Source: Bdellovibrio sp. ZAP7 (lineage in GTDB: Bacteria; Bdellovibrionota; UBA1018; CAIMNF01). From it: a stretch of DNA of 39,255 bases. The stretch lies in NCBI GenBank assembly GCA_945874535.1, contig CAMCGZ010000022.1, forward strand, positions 1 to 39,255, read 5' to 3'. The notes under the pieces were generated by a model that was not told the DNA's origin, made no database searches, and was given only the letters and a program-made list of their open reading frames with translations. Positions 8,877 to 19,058 of the stretch are shown piece by piece; the first letter of the stretch is position 1; each line of letters starts with the position of its first letter. The translations under genes were made by a program, and so were the position numbers.

Positions 8877-9343
8877 GTGCTCAATCCGACACCAGCCTTT
8901 TCGGGCTATTCGAGGACCTGATCCTCACCCGGAACGGGGTGTGGTTGTCCAATGGTGAGCCCATCGCCCATGAGCGGACCCTGCAGGCCTTCTCGAGGAA
9001 TCTCTACCGCTGCAAAGAAGGATTCGAGATCCGGATCGGTCAGGAGCATAAGACCGTCCACGTCGAGGACACGATTTATTTCGTCCAATCCATAGACGGA
9101 CTTCCCGAGCTCGGGTTCAGCCTGCGCCTGAATGACGGGAGGACGCTCGAACTCGATCCGACCACGCTGAAATACTCACCCGGACGGCTCACCTGCTCGG
9201 TTCCCCATCCGAACGAGGGAACTCACGAAGATGCCCGATTCTTGTCGAATGCCTACCACGAACTCCTCCGTCACATCGAAACCGATGAGCGGGGGTTCAT
9301 CATCACGATCGACGGGAAGACGATCCTTCTGGCGAAGGCATGA
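8873..9343 (+). CDS. DUF1285-like protein
   Basis: The 156-residue soluble product resembles the DUF1285 family. It shows the pattern RNGVWLSNGEPI near residue 20, then a stretch like LQAFSRNLYR and VHVEDTIYFV, which matches the family's 'G.W...G.PI.R..LV..F...L...' and 'V.VED.PF.' layout. Its biochemical function is unknown. The ATG overlaps the thioesterase stop (ATGA), so the pair is probably translationally coupled. Its 3' end overlaps the convergent DUF3817 gene by about 41 bases. Confidence 0.75.
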   Translation: MSAQSDTSLFGLFEDLILTRNGVWLSNGEPIAHERTLQAFSRNLYRCKEGFEIRIGQEHKTVHVEDTIYFVQSIDGLPELGFSLRLNDGRTLELDPTTLKYSPGRLTCSVPHPNEGTHEDARFLSNAYHELLRHIETDERGFIITIDGKTILLAKA

Positions 9344-9605
9344 ACTTCCGCTCGAAGATCCAGGTTCCGAACGGAACCGAAGACAGAATCAAAGCTGCCA
9401 CCAACACCCTGGCAGACCACTTTTCACGATCATAAAGGATGAAGGCCAGGGCGACGTAGGCCATGAACAGTCCGCCATGAGCGGAGCCGATGATCCGCAC
9501 AGGAAGCGGATCCCCTGCCAGGTACTTCATCGGCATGGCATAAGCGAACAAAGCCAATAACGACAAACCCTCGATCCATCCGACTCTCACAAACCAGTTT
9601 CTCAT
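9303..9605 (-). CDS. DUF3817-family integral membrane protein
   Basis: The product (100 residues from ATG 9605) has three hydrophobic helices and the DUF3817 signature: RVGWIEGLSLLALF, AMPMKYLAGDPLPVRI and GSAHGGLFMAYVALAF. Function unknown; inner membrane. Longer starts exist at TTG 9617 and ATG 9611, but GAGG at 9615-9612 is placed 6 bases before ATG 9605. The gene follows the Xre/MbcA/ParS-like gene with an 8-base gap, and its 3' end overlaps the convergent DUF1285-like gene. Confidence 0.8.
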   Translation of the reverse strand: MRNWFVRVGWIEGLSLLALFAYAMPMKYLAGDPLPVRIIGSAHGGLFMAYVALAFILYDREKWSARVLVAALILSSVPFGTWIFERKFMPSPEGSSSRRS

Positions 9606-9613
9606 GCTCATCC

Positions 9614-9991
9614 TCAATCTTTAGCGGTCAAACGGAGTCCGCTCTCGACGGTGTACCCGACAAAGGCCAGGTGTTCGGGCGACATCGCCATCACATCGAT
9701 GGGCCGATGCCCCTCAAAAACACTGTTCTCCTTCTGGAGCCATCCGTTCTGATCTTTGGGTTCGGGATAAGTCGATCGGATGTTTTTGAAGATCCCGATC
9801 AGGGTCACGGCCGAATCGAAGCCTGCAGGGACTGTGGGGAGAATCTCGATCTCGGACGCAGAAAAGGCGAGATGCTGCTGAAGCACCTCCACCGGACAGT
9901 GACAGAGCCGGGCTAACTGATCCACGGGCAACTCCCACTCGAGTTGGACCTTCCGGAGCCATTCGATCACGTGAAGATTGGATTCGCTCAT
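9614..9991 (-). CDS. Xre/MbcA/ParS toxin-binding-domain-like protein (orphan)
   Basis: The 125-residue product has an N-terminal helical part (LPVDQLARLCHCPVEVLQQHL, residues 22-42) that looks like a degenerate helix-turn-helix, and a C-terminal segment NGWLQKENSVFEGHRPIDVMA (near 82-102) matching the 'W(L).. N..L.G..P.DLL' pattern of the MbcA/ParS/Xre antitoxin C-terminal domain (DUF2384). Classical members neutralise RES-domain toxins and lie next to them. Here the neighbour is a DUF3817 membrane protein and no RES gene is present, so an antitoxin role is not supported by context. Confidence 0.65.
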   Translation of the reverse strand: MSESNLHVIEWLRKVQLEWELPVDQLARLCHCPVEVLQQHLAFSASEIEILPTVPAGFDSAVTLIGIFKNIRSTYPEPKDQNGWLQKENSVFEGHRPIDVMAMSPEHLAFVGYTVESGLRLTAKD

Positions 9992-10056
9992 GTCGGGGAG
10001 TCTAGCCGAATCCGAGCCGGAATTAAAGGACTGACACCTCCGTCAAGTCTCTGGGA

Positions 10057-10085
10057 TTGAGGCTCCGTCCAAAAGCGCATAAACT
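10057..10085 (+). promoter_or_regulatory. candidate promoter of the chemoreceptor gene
   Basis: TTGAGG (10057-10062) and TAAACT (10080-10085) are 17 bases apart, each matching the sigma70 consensus at four of six positions. The -10 box ends 9 bases before the ATG at 10095 and there is no ribosome-binding site, which suggests a leaderless or nearly leaderless transcript. Confidence 0.4.
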
Positions 10086-10094
10086 TAAGAAATC

Positions 10095-11510
10095 ATGAAA
10101 CTTTCCCTCACCCAAAAAGTGTCCCTCTCGACCCTGCCCCTCATCCTGTGTTCGGCTTGGGTCTCCTGGCACATTTACCTGACCTCGCACCAGACGGACG
10201 CCCGCGCCGATCGGGCGATTCGAATGAGTCGCCTGATGCGGGAGGGAGAACTCCACATGGTCACCATGTCGGAAGCACTCCGTGGATACCTCCTGAATCC
10301 GGACCAGACTTCCGAAGCCGACCGAAAGGAAGCGGCGGATGCCGCCTATGCCAAGGGCGCTGAAGAAATCGGCAAACTACTCGATGACGACGCAGAAGCA
10401 CAAAACCTGAACCGCTCGATGGCCGAATTCGACGAAAAGACCCTCGATGCGGCCGAGGACGAAGTGGTGGTGTTGATTCAAAAACAGAATCCGGATGCAT
10501 CGAAGGTTTATCGTGAAAAATACGCTCCGGCACGGGCGATTCAGAACAAGAACTTCATCAAGCTGAAAGAACTCGTCGATCGCAGGTCTGAAACCATCCT
10601 CGCAACGATCGAAGCCGAAAAACGCGCAAACGGACTCCGCATGGTGATTTTCCTGGCGCTGGCCACCCTGATCGGAATCGGCGGGGTGCTCGGAATCACC
10701 CTGAGCAGCATCAGATCGGCATTCTCGGTGTTTACCCGGGTCGATAGCGTCGCGCGTGCTGTTGGAGATTCCGCAAGTTCACTTACGCGCACGAGTGACA
10801 GCCTCTCGGCCAGCTCGACCGAGCAGTCGGCAGCCATCACCGAGACGGCAAGCGCCATCGAAGAAATCCGTTCGATGATCGAACGGAACGCCGACCATAG
10901 CTAAAAATCGAAACAACTCTCAAAAGAAAGCCGGGGTACGGCTCACGACGGGCAAGAATCCATCGCACAGATGAAAGAAGCCATGCACCAGATTTCGGCT
11001 TCACAGGAAGCCATCATCCGCCAGATCCAGAGCGGAAACCGGGAGATCGGAAAGATCACCGAGCTGATCCAAGAGATCGCAGAGAAAACCAAAGTCATCA
11101 ATGACATTGTTTTCCAGACGAAGCTGCTTTCTTTCAACGCATCGGTCGAAGCCGCCCGGGCAGGTGAAGCAGGAAAAGGCTTTGCAGTGGTCGCAGAAGA
11201 AGTCGGTAAGCTGGCTGAAATGAGCGGCACTGCGGCTCACGAGATTTTCGAAAAGCTCCAGATGAGTTCCGAGCGAGTGAGCTCCATTGTTGCCGAAAGC
11301 ACCTCGAAGGTCGACCAGGGCGTTGGAATCAGCACCCGTTGCGCTGATATTTTCGACGAGATCAATCAAGCGGTCACGCAGCTCAATACTGCGACTACCG
11401 AGAACACCAAGCTCGCTCAAAACTCGAACCAGGAGGCGGTGGCCATGAAAACCCAGTCCGACTCGCTACTCAAGTCGATGCAGGATCTGCGTTCGATTTT
11501 CAAGGGCTGA
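10095..11510 (+). pseudogene. methyl-accepting chemotaxis protein gene interrupted by one in-frame TAA
   Basis: Residues 1-269 comprise a transmembrane segment (about 10-30), a helical periplasmic sensor domain, a second transmembrane segment (about 182-205) and the start of the cytoplasmic coiled coil, ending ERNADHS. The codon at 10902-10904 is TAA. The same frame then continues without a break as [16 protein letters not shown] and on through the receptor tip ([20 protein letters not shown], then [17 protein letters not shown]) to a TGA at 11508-11510. No HAMP domain is evident. No ribosome-binding site precedes the next ATG (10971), so separate translation of the signalling half is unlikely. 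Without readthrough the receptor cannot contact CheA/CheW. A recent nonsense mutation is the simplest reading; a sequencing error or recoding is not excluded. Confidence 0.85.
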
Positions 11511-11514
11511 TCCC

Positions 11515-12534
11515 TCAGCCGTGTCCGCCCATGAGGAAGGGCTCCTCAAGAAAGCTCATGTCCCGTTTTTTAAGTGAAATCTCGAAGAACTGGATCGCCT
11601 CGCTCCACAGTTCTTCTTCCTCGGGAATGTGGAAGACCTTCTTCCGGAATTCGGCTGCACCGGGATAACCGCTCGAATACCAGGCCAGGAATTTCCGGGC
11701 ATGGAGCATGACCGAACGACCCTCGAAACACTCTGAAAGGTACGCCCGCTGGGTCTTCAGGAGAGTGATGATCCGCTCGGCAGTGACGGGACGACTCTCG
11801 CGCCCGGCGAGCAAATCTCGGCTCTGTTCGAATAAAAACGGATTCCGGAGAGCCCCACGCCCGATCATCACGGCATCCACTCCGTAAGTTTTATAGCGAC
11901 TCACCGCCTGATCGGGTGTGTTCACGTCGCCGTTGCCGATGATCGGCAGGGCGCTCTTCGCCTTCACTTCACCGATGAAATCCCAATCGGCGAGGCCGCT
12001 GTACCCTTGTGCCCGGGTCCGGCCGTGAATGGCCACCCAAGCGACTCCGGCATCAGTGGCCACCTTTACAATCTCGTGCGCATTTCGGAGCCCGGAATCC
12101 CAGCCGGTCCGGATCTTGATCGTGACCGGAATCTTGACCGACTTCACCATGGCGGCCAGTACCGGCGCGAGTAGGGCCGGGTTCCGGCACATGGCGGCAC
12201 CACCGCCTTTTTTGACCACCTTGGGTACCGGACACCCCATGTTGAGGTCCACAAAATCGGCACCCATCCGTTCGACCACCTGGCAGGCACGGACGAGATT
12301 CTCCTCGTCCTCGCCGAAGATCTGGAGACCCACGGGGCGCTCGGTCTCGACGAACTTGAGGAGCTCGAGAGTCCGGTGCGAGGCGTGCTCGATTCCGTTT
12401 GCCGAGACCAGCTCGCTGATGACCACCGAGCTTCCGTATTGGCGCATGAGACGGCGAAATGGAGAATTCGTGATGCCGGCCATCGGTGCGAGCAAGAAGG
12501 GATGATCGACCTGGAGCGGTCCAAGGCGGATCAT
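11515..12534 (-). CDS. dus: tRNA-dihydrouridine synthase (DusB-like)
   Basis: The product (339 residues from ATG 12534) is an FMN-dependent TIM-barrel enzyme that reduces uridine to dihydrouridine in tRNA D-loops. Visible motifs are LLAPMAGITNSPFRRL at the start, LQIFGEDEE, DLNMGCPVPKVVKKGGG with the catalytic Cys at AAMCRNP, IHGRTRAQGYSG, PIIGNGDV and VMIGRGAL. The DusB subgroup is likely from length and motif wording but not certain. The ATG overlaps the stop of the aminopeptidase gene (ATGA), with GGGAG about 7 bases upstream. A 6-bp stem (GGCTGA/TCAGCC, 11505-11520) covers the stops of this gene and the convergent chemoreceptor gene. Confidence 0.93.
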   Translation of the reverse strand: MIRLGPLQVDHPFLLAPMAGITNSPFRRLMRQYGSSVVISELVSANGIEHASHRTLELLKFVETERPVGLQIFGEDEENLVRACQVVERMGADFVDLNMGCPVPKVVKKGGGAAMCRNPALLAPVLAAMVKSVKIPVTIKIRTGWDSGLRNAHEIVKVATDAGVAWVAIHGRTRAQGYSGLADWDFIGEVKAKSALPIIGNGDVNTPDQAVSRYKTYGVDAVMIGRGALRNPFLFEQSRDLLAGRESRPVTAERIITLLKTQRAYLSECFEGRSVMLHARKFLAWYSSGYPGAAEFRKKVFHIPEEEELWSEAIQFFEISLKKRDMSFLEEPFLMGGHG

Positions 12535-13832
12535 GACCAAACTCCCCCGCTCCGTACGGACTCGATTTCTGCGACGGTCCTGGGAAGTCCGGCCGTCAGC
12601 ACCTCAGAACCGGAGTTGGTGACCAAAATATCGTCTTCGATCCTGACTCCGATACCGAAGTACGGCCCGGACTCGCGAAAGTAGAGCCCCGGCTCATTGG
12701 TCAGGACCATTCCCGGCTTCAATAAGAAGTCCTGGCCGCGTTCGTGATAAATTCCGGCATCGTGGACATCGAGTCCGAGGTAGTGCCCCACCCCGTGCGG
12801 ATAATACTTGCGATAGGCACCGGTCAACACGAGCTCTTTAGCATCGCCTTCAAGAACGCCGAGAGACAATAAAGACTCTGTGAGGCATTCCACCGATCTC
12901 GAATGAAGCTCCCGGTAGCTGACTCCGGGCTTGATCATGGCGGTGATCTCGCGGTTCACGCTGAGGACCTGCTCGTAAACCCGGGCTTGCGCGGGTTGAA
13001 ACTGACGGGAAACGGGGAAAGTCTGGGTCAGATCTGCAGTGTACCCTTCGCACTCACCTGCGGCATCGATCAAAAACAGATCACCCTCCTTCAGGACTTC
13101 GTTGTTCCGGGTGTAATGGAGAGTGGTGGCGTTGAACCCCGAGGCGAAAATGGGACCGTAGCCCAATTCCGAACAACCTTGGCGGAGCAAGGTGTACTGG
13201 AATTCGATGAAGGCATCGAACTCGGTCATCCCCGAGCGAACCTTGCGCAATACCTCGGCATGGGCTTTCGTCGTGGCTTTACAGGCTTTACGGATGAGGC
13301 CGAGTTCCACCTCGTCCTTGATCGAGCGGAGTTCGGAGAGCTCCGGCAAAGGAGACTGAACCGGAAGGTGACCGAAACGCCCCTTCCCCCTGAAGCGCGA
13401 GGCTCCGTGGAGGGTCTTCAAGAGGGACTGATCCCGTTCCGGATCCCAACCAAGAGTGGTCCGGATGGAGGTCGCGTCAGTCAACAGGGTATCGAGCCTG
13501 GAGTGGAATTCATGAACCGGATGGGTCTCATCGACTCCAAAAACAGACCGGGCACGATCGAGACCGTAACGCTCACCGTCCCAGATTTCGCGGGTTTCAT
13601 CACGCTCCAGAAGAAACAAATGGGACTTCCCACCCACCAGAACGAGGATGGCACCCGGCTCATCGAACCCGGTCAGATACAGAAAATCCGAATCCTGCCT
13701 GAACGGGAAGTGGGTGCTATTGCTCCGAACTATCTCTTGGGCTCCGAAAAAAATGAAACAAGCGTCCGGGGCCGAGGTCAACAACCGCAACCTTCTTTCT
13801 CGGTGAACGCCGGGGACGGTCGACTTCAACAT
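12531..13832 (-). CDS. pepP: Xaa-Pro aminopeptidase (M24B)
   Basis: The 433-residue product removes N-terminal residues preceding proline. The N-terminal domain has SNSTHFPFRQDSDFLYLTGF, the typical PepP sequence. The creatinase-fold catalytic domain carries the metal ligands: DAAGECEGYTADLTQTFPVS (two Asp), PHGVGHYLGLDVHD (His), LTNEPGLYF (Glu) and GVRIEDDI (Glu). It is cytoplasmic. The gene begins 6 bases after hpd and overlaps dus by 4 bases, so it is part of the speA-hpd-pepP-dus operon. Confidence 0.95.
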   Translation of the reverse strand: MLKSTVPGVHRERRLRLLTSAPDACFIFFGAQEIVRSNSTHFPFRQDSDFLYLTGFDEPGAILVLVGGKSHLFLLERDETREIWDGERYGLDRARSVFGVDETHPVHEFHSRLDTLLTDATSIRTTLGWDPERDQSLLKTLHGASRFRGKGRFGHLPVQSPLPELSELRSIKDEVELGLIRKACKATTKAHAEVLRKVRSGMTEFDAFIEFQYTLLRQGCSELGYGPIFASGFNATTLHYTRNNEVLKEGDLFLIDAAGECEGYTADLTQTFPVSRQFQPAQARVYEQVLSVNREITAMIKPGVSYRELHSRSVECLTESLLSLGVLEGDAKELVLTGAYRKYYPHGVGHYLGLDVHDAGIYHERGQDFLLKPGMVLTNEPGLYFRESGPYFGIGVRIEDDILVTNSGSEVLTAGLPRTVAEIESVRSGGVWS

Positions 13833-13838
13833 GGGCGA

Positions 13839-14920
13839 TTACGCTTTCAGCGTACCCCGCTCGATCTGATCGCGCTCGATCGCTTCGAACAGGGCGCGGA
13901 AGTTCCCTTCTCCGAACCCGTCGTTCCCTTTTCGCTCGATGAACTCGACAAAGAAGGGGCCGACCAGTTCCTGGGTGAAAATCTGCATCAGGTATCCGCC
14001 ACCCTCACCATCAAGAAGGATTCCGAGGTCTTCGAGTACCTTCAAATCCTCTTTGACTCCCGGAACCCGGGTCGGAACCATTTGGTAATAGGTCGAAGGC
14101 ACTGCCAGGAACTTCAGGCCCTGGGCTCGATAAGATCGCAAGCCCCCGATGATATCGCGGGTCTGGAAGGCAAGGTGCTGGACGCCGGCTCCCTTGAAGC
14201 GATTGACGAACTCCTGCACCTGGCTTTCGGGCTCGGTCGCTTCGTTGATCGGCACCTTGATCTTCCCGCAGGAGGATTGGACCACATCCGAGAGAAGACC
14301 GGTTCTTCCGGTTTTGATGTTGAAGCGACGGACCGCCTTGAATCCGAACACTTCGGTGTAAAACTTGAGCCAAATGTCGAACTGACCCATGTCGATGTTG
14401 TTGGTGAGGTGATCGATCCGGAAGATACCGGTCGGTGACGGGCTTTCGAGGCGCGCGACCTTCACCCCGTCGATCAGAGGTGCAGGCACCGACAGATCAG
14501 AAGAGGCCCGGCGCTGGACAAAACGGTAACGGAAATCAGCAGGAGAAAACACCTCGGCCAGAATGAGCGTGCCTTCGGGAGATTCGAACGCGGTGGGTTC
14601 GAGGGCAGGTCTCGCACCTTTCGATACGAGATCGCGATAGGTGCTGGCAGCATCCTCCACTTCGGCAGCCAGAACACAGATCCCGTCGCCGTGCAGGCGG
14701 TGGAATACGAAACCCGCCTGTTTTTCGGCAGCGGGAGACGCATCATACGCAGTCAACAGGATCCGGACGAACCCCTGGGACATGACGACCTGTCTGCAAC
14801 CTTTGGAGGGCACCTGCACATCGGCAGTCTTCTCGAATCCGATTTTCTCCCACATTTGCTCGTGTACGGAAAGATCCGCCACGACGAACTCCACATGGTC
14901 GAAGCCCTGATTCAGAAGTT

Positions 14921-14924
<4 letters not shown>
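13839..14924 (-). CDS. hpd: 4-hydroxyphenylpyruvate dioxygenase
   Basis: The 361-residue product converts 4-hydroxyphenylpyruvate to homogentisate in tyrosine breakdown, using one Fe(II). Two vicinal-oxygen-chelate halves are seen: the first begins FDHVEFVV, the second contains the iron ligands in RIDHLTNNI (His), GVQHLAFQTRDI (His) and the C-terminal QIFTQELVGPFFVEFIERKG (Glu). Length is typical. No homogentisate dioxygenase or maleylacetoacetate isomerase genes are in the window. The ATG overlaps the speA stop by 4 bases, so the two are coupled, an unexpected pairing of tyrosine catabolism with polyamine synthesis. Confidence 0.95.
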
Positions 14925-16900
<1,976 letters not shown>

Positions 16901-16908
16901 GCGCCTGC

Positions 16909-16914
16909 ATTATC
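16909..16914 (-). promoter_or_regulatory. candidate -10 box of the speA operon
   Basis: GATAAT (16914-16909 on the minus strand, preceded by T) is five of six to the consensus and lies 8 bases before the speA ATG. The best-spaced -35 (CATTTG) is poor. If used, the transcript would begin at or next to the start codon. Confidence 0.35.
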
Positions 16915-16959
16915 ACGCTTTGTGTCTAGCTCAAATGGAATTCCTTGAAATCTTTGCGC

Positions 16960-16988
16960 TTGCTGCCTGATTGTGAAGAAAATATCAT
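16960..16988 (+). promoter_or_regulatory. candidate promoter of the HD-GYP-like gene
   Basis: TTGCTG (16960-16965) and TATCAT (16983-16988) are 17 bases apart. The -10 box ends 8 bases before the ATG at 16997. An upstream in-frame GTG at 16973 would lie inside the promoter, so this promoter argues for the ATG and for a leaderless message. Confidence 0.45.
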
Positions 16989-16996
16989 TGTTGAGA

Positions 16997-18331
16997 ATGA
17001 GACAGACTCTGTTCATCCATCCCGATCTGGAATTCCTGAATCGAATCAAGACTGAGGGCGGAGAGCAGGTCATTTCTTGTGCCTCCATGCTTCAGGCGGT
17101 GCAATGGCTGACGAACCCGGAAATCGCCTTGCTCGGGATCTACGTCAACCCGAATGATCCCCACTACAGCGCCCTCCGCTTCCTTGAGGTCTGCTTGGTC
17201 CAGCGTCCTTCGACCCCGGTGTTCCTGATCGATGCCGAGAACGAAATGGGGCCGGATCGCCCCCTCACATTCCTGAAGCACATGAATGTGAAGGGTGTAT
17301 TCCGCGGAAGCGAATCATTCCCTGATTTTTTAAAACCTTTGAACACCGGCCCCGGCGTGGATCTCTCCGGCATTTTGAGCAAAGTCACTTCCCGGAACCT
17401 GCATGCGGGGTACATCGAGATTCCGATCACGGACTATGCCCACCTGAAATCCCACCCCTTCGATGTCTTTGTGGAAGATCAGAACCGCGGCCTCCGGCTC
17501 TTTGCCTCAAAAGGAAGCGCGGTCGATCCGGCCTACCTTCAAGAACTCAAGAAGCAAACCTCATGGCTGTTCATCGAGGAGAAGTCCGTCAGCTCGATCC
17601 GGGGTCGGATCCGCGAGATCCAGTCAGAATACCAGAACCTCGAAGGGTTCCCGATCGCCTGGAAGACCGCAGAAATCCTGTTCAATGCCCGCATGCTGCT
17701 GAAGAGCATCCAAGCCGGCGGGATCAACGATACCGCCGTCGAACAAGCGGGCATGATCATCGGCGACCTGCTTCAACTCGTGTCTCATCTCGGTCAAACT
17801 CCTAACCTCCGGCGTTTGGTCCAACAAGCCAAAGAAAGCGACAAGAACGTCGCCTGCACGACCCTCGCTGTGTTGATTTGCAAGATCCTCAAATTCGAAA
17901 CCGTATCGGTGACAGAGATCCTCGGAGTCGCAAGCTTTTTCCAGGACATCGGACTCTACCACACCCCCTATGGCGACCTGAGCTCGACTCCCGTGATGAA
18001 GATGTCGGAAGAAGCGGCGAAGAGGTACGTGAATCATCCGAATGAGAGCGCCGACCTGTTGGCAAAAAATGCCAACCTTCCGGAGGTGGTCCTCCAGGTG
18101 ATCCGTCAGCATCACGAACGGAAAGACCGGTCCGGGTTTCCGAACAAAGTCGGCGGTCTGCAGCTGCACCCGATGGCCGAGGTCTTGAGCCTCATCAACG
18201 CCTACCTCGACTACGATCACGAGTTCGACGACGTGAAGGAAGAGGTGTTTTCGCATTATTCAGAACGGGTCGTTGCCGCGTTCCGGGGATTGCTCGACCT
18301 ACTCGAACCGGTCCGACTCTCGTTGAAATAA
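16997..18331 (+). CDS. degenerate HD-GYP-type regulator with an N-terminal receiver-like domain
   Basis: The product (444 residues from ATG 16997) starts like a response-regulator receiver (MRQTLFIHPDLEF) but has no clear phosphoacceptor Asp. A middle module near 130-205 (PITDYAHLKSHPFDVFV, then the LQELKKQTSWLFI helix and strand) resembles segments found before HD-GYP domains. The C-terminal part follows the HD-GYP layout: FQDIGLY at about 315-321 in place of HDIGK, NHPNESADLL, and HHERKDRSGFP at about 372-382 in place of HHE..DGSGYP. The first His is replaced by Cys (VACTTLA) and the HD His by Gln, so metal binding and c-di-GMP hydrolysis are doubtful. It could be a ligand-binding or protein-binding relic. 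A GTG at 16973 would add eight residues. Confidence 0.8.
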   Translation: MRQTLFIHPDLEFLNRIKTEGGEQVISCASMLQAVQWLTNPEIALLGIYVNPNDPHYSALRFLEVCLVQRPSTPVFLIDAENEMGPDRPLTFLKHMNVKGVFRGSESFPDFLKPLNTGPGVDLSGILSKVTSRNLHAGYIEIPITDYAHLKSHPFDVFVEDQNRGLRLFASKGSAVDPAYLQELKKQTSWLFIEEKSVSSIRGRIREIQSEYQNLEGFPIAWKTAEILFNARMLLKSIQAGGINDTAVEQAGMIIGDLLQLVSHLGQTPNLRRLVQQAKESDKNVACTTLAVLICKILKFETVSVTEILGVASFFQDIGLYHTPYGDLSSTPVMKMSEEAAKRYVNHPNESADLLAKNANLPEVVLQVIRQHHERKDRSGFPNKVGGLQLHPMAEVLSLINAYLDYDHEFDDVKEEVFSHYSERVVAAFRGLLDLLEPVRLSLK

Positions 18332-18335
18332 AGTT

Positions 18336-18724
18336 GCCACATCAGACTGTAAGCCGGGTTCTGTCTTCGGCCCTTGCGGACCGGAGGCAATCATTCCTCT
18401 AGACGCCCGGTTGCCCGGGTCATTCATCAGCAACCTATACCCGAAGGTCAAACGAGCAAAGCTACTCTTCCTTCCTATTTGGTCTTGCTCCCGACAGGGT
18501 TTTCCATGCCCCGTTCCTTACAGAACGGGCGGTGAGCTCTTACCTCGCCTTTTCACCCTTACCCCGTCCGTTTGCACGGACCGGGCGGTATCTTCTCTGT
18601 GGCACTTTCCGTGGAACAGGCATTACACCCGCCCCCCCGGCCGTTAGCCGGTGTCGCGCTTTGTGGAGCCCGGACTTTCCTCCCGCCTGCTTGCGCAAGC
18701 CAGCGATTGCCCGTCTGATGTGGC
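18336..18724 (-). ncRNA. rnpB: RNase P RNA, bacterial type A
   Basis: On the minus strand the RNA that trims tRNA 5' leaders is complete at about 389 bases. The outermost helix P1 is a perfect 12-bp pairing of GCCACATCAGAC (18724-18713) with GTCTGATGTGGC (18347-18336). The conserved core is clear: GGAGGAAAGTCCGGGCTCC (18683-18665), the P8/P9 region with GGGTGAAAAGGCGAGGTAAGAGC, the AGAGGAATGATTGCC joining region, and ACAGAACCCGGCTTAC at the 3' end. The apparent reading frames here are not genes. Its 3' end lies 4 bases from the stop codon of the convergent HD-GYP-like gene. This fills the 400-base gap between protein genes. Confidence 0.97.
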
Positions 18725-18731
18725 GGACCTG

Positions 18732-18761
18732 ACCTTAGCCCGACTGTTGTTCGCCTGTCCA
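18732..18761 (-). promoter_or_regulatory. promoter of rnpB
   Basis: TGGACA (18761-18756, five of six to consensus) and TAAGGT (18737-18732) are 18 bases apart, and the -10 box ends 7 bases before the P1 helix at 18724. The promoter overlaps the last codons of the ferredoxin-like gene, so rnpB may also receive readthrough from the aldehyde dehydrogenase operon. Confidence 0.65.
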
Positions 18762-19058
18762 TTCGATAGTGGCCCGGATCCGGAGGCCATCCGCAGAGGG
18801 GAAAGTCTGACAAGCCAGACGCATGCCCCGGGCCAACTCATCCGGACTCAATTGATGCACTTCGATAGGACTCGGCGGATTCACGTACTTTTGCGAATCC
18901 GGGTCGAGAATCAACCGATCAGCACCACATTTGCCGTGGCCACCGCAACGGCTTCCGGTGGGAAGCTCGATCATCTGGGCGTGCGCGAGAAGATTCAAAC
19001 CGCGGAGGCAAATCTCCGAATCGAACTCGGCACCGCCCCGGACGAACACCACACTCAC
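18735..19058 (-). CDS. 2Fe-2S ferredoxin-like protein with Asp at the third ligand position
   Basis: The product (107 residues from GTG 19058) has the beta-grasp ferredoxin layout: SVVFVRGGAEF, LNLLAHAQMIEL, then the cluster loop SRCGGHGKCGADRLIL and, about 45 residues later, RLACQTF. The canonical loop is C-x5-C-x2-C; here the third cysteine is Asp (codon GAT). The long spacing with LSPDELARGMRLACQ resembles the ferredoxin part of ASKHA/DUF4445 corrinoid-activating proteins. It may bind a cluster with an Asp ligand or not at all. The frame is open to a GTG at 19097, but the GTG overlapping the dehydrogenase stop (GTGA) gives the natural N-terminus MSVVFVRG. It probably serves as partner to the dehydrogenase, but that is an inference. 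Confidence 0.75.
   Translation of the reverse strand: MSVVFVRGGAEFDSEICLRGLNLLAHAQMIELPTGSRCGGHGKCGADRLILDPDSQKYVNPPSPIEVHQLSPDELARGMRLACQTFPSADGLRIRATIEWTGEQQSG

Noticed and set aside
10971-11510. Separate gene for the chemoreceptor signalling half, starting at ATG 10971
   Set aside because: No ribosome-binding site, and the 22 codons upstream continue the receptor sequence in the same frame, so it is the rest of the broken gene.
11505-11520. GGCTGA/TCAGCC hairpin at the convergent stops as a terminator
   Set aside because: Six-base stem with no T tract on either strand; lies within the coding ends of both genes.
12903-14438. 511-codon open frame opposite pepP and hpd
   Set aside because: Spans two well-supported genes on the other strand and has no recognisable protein features.
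18411-18732. Short open frames on both strands between the HD-GYP-like and ferredoxin-like genes
   Set aside because: The whole stretch is RNase P RNA with a perfect P1 helix and conserved core.
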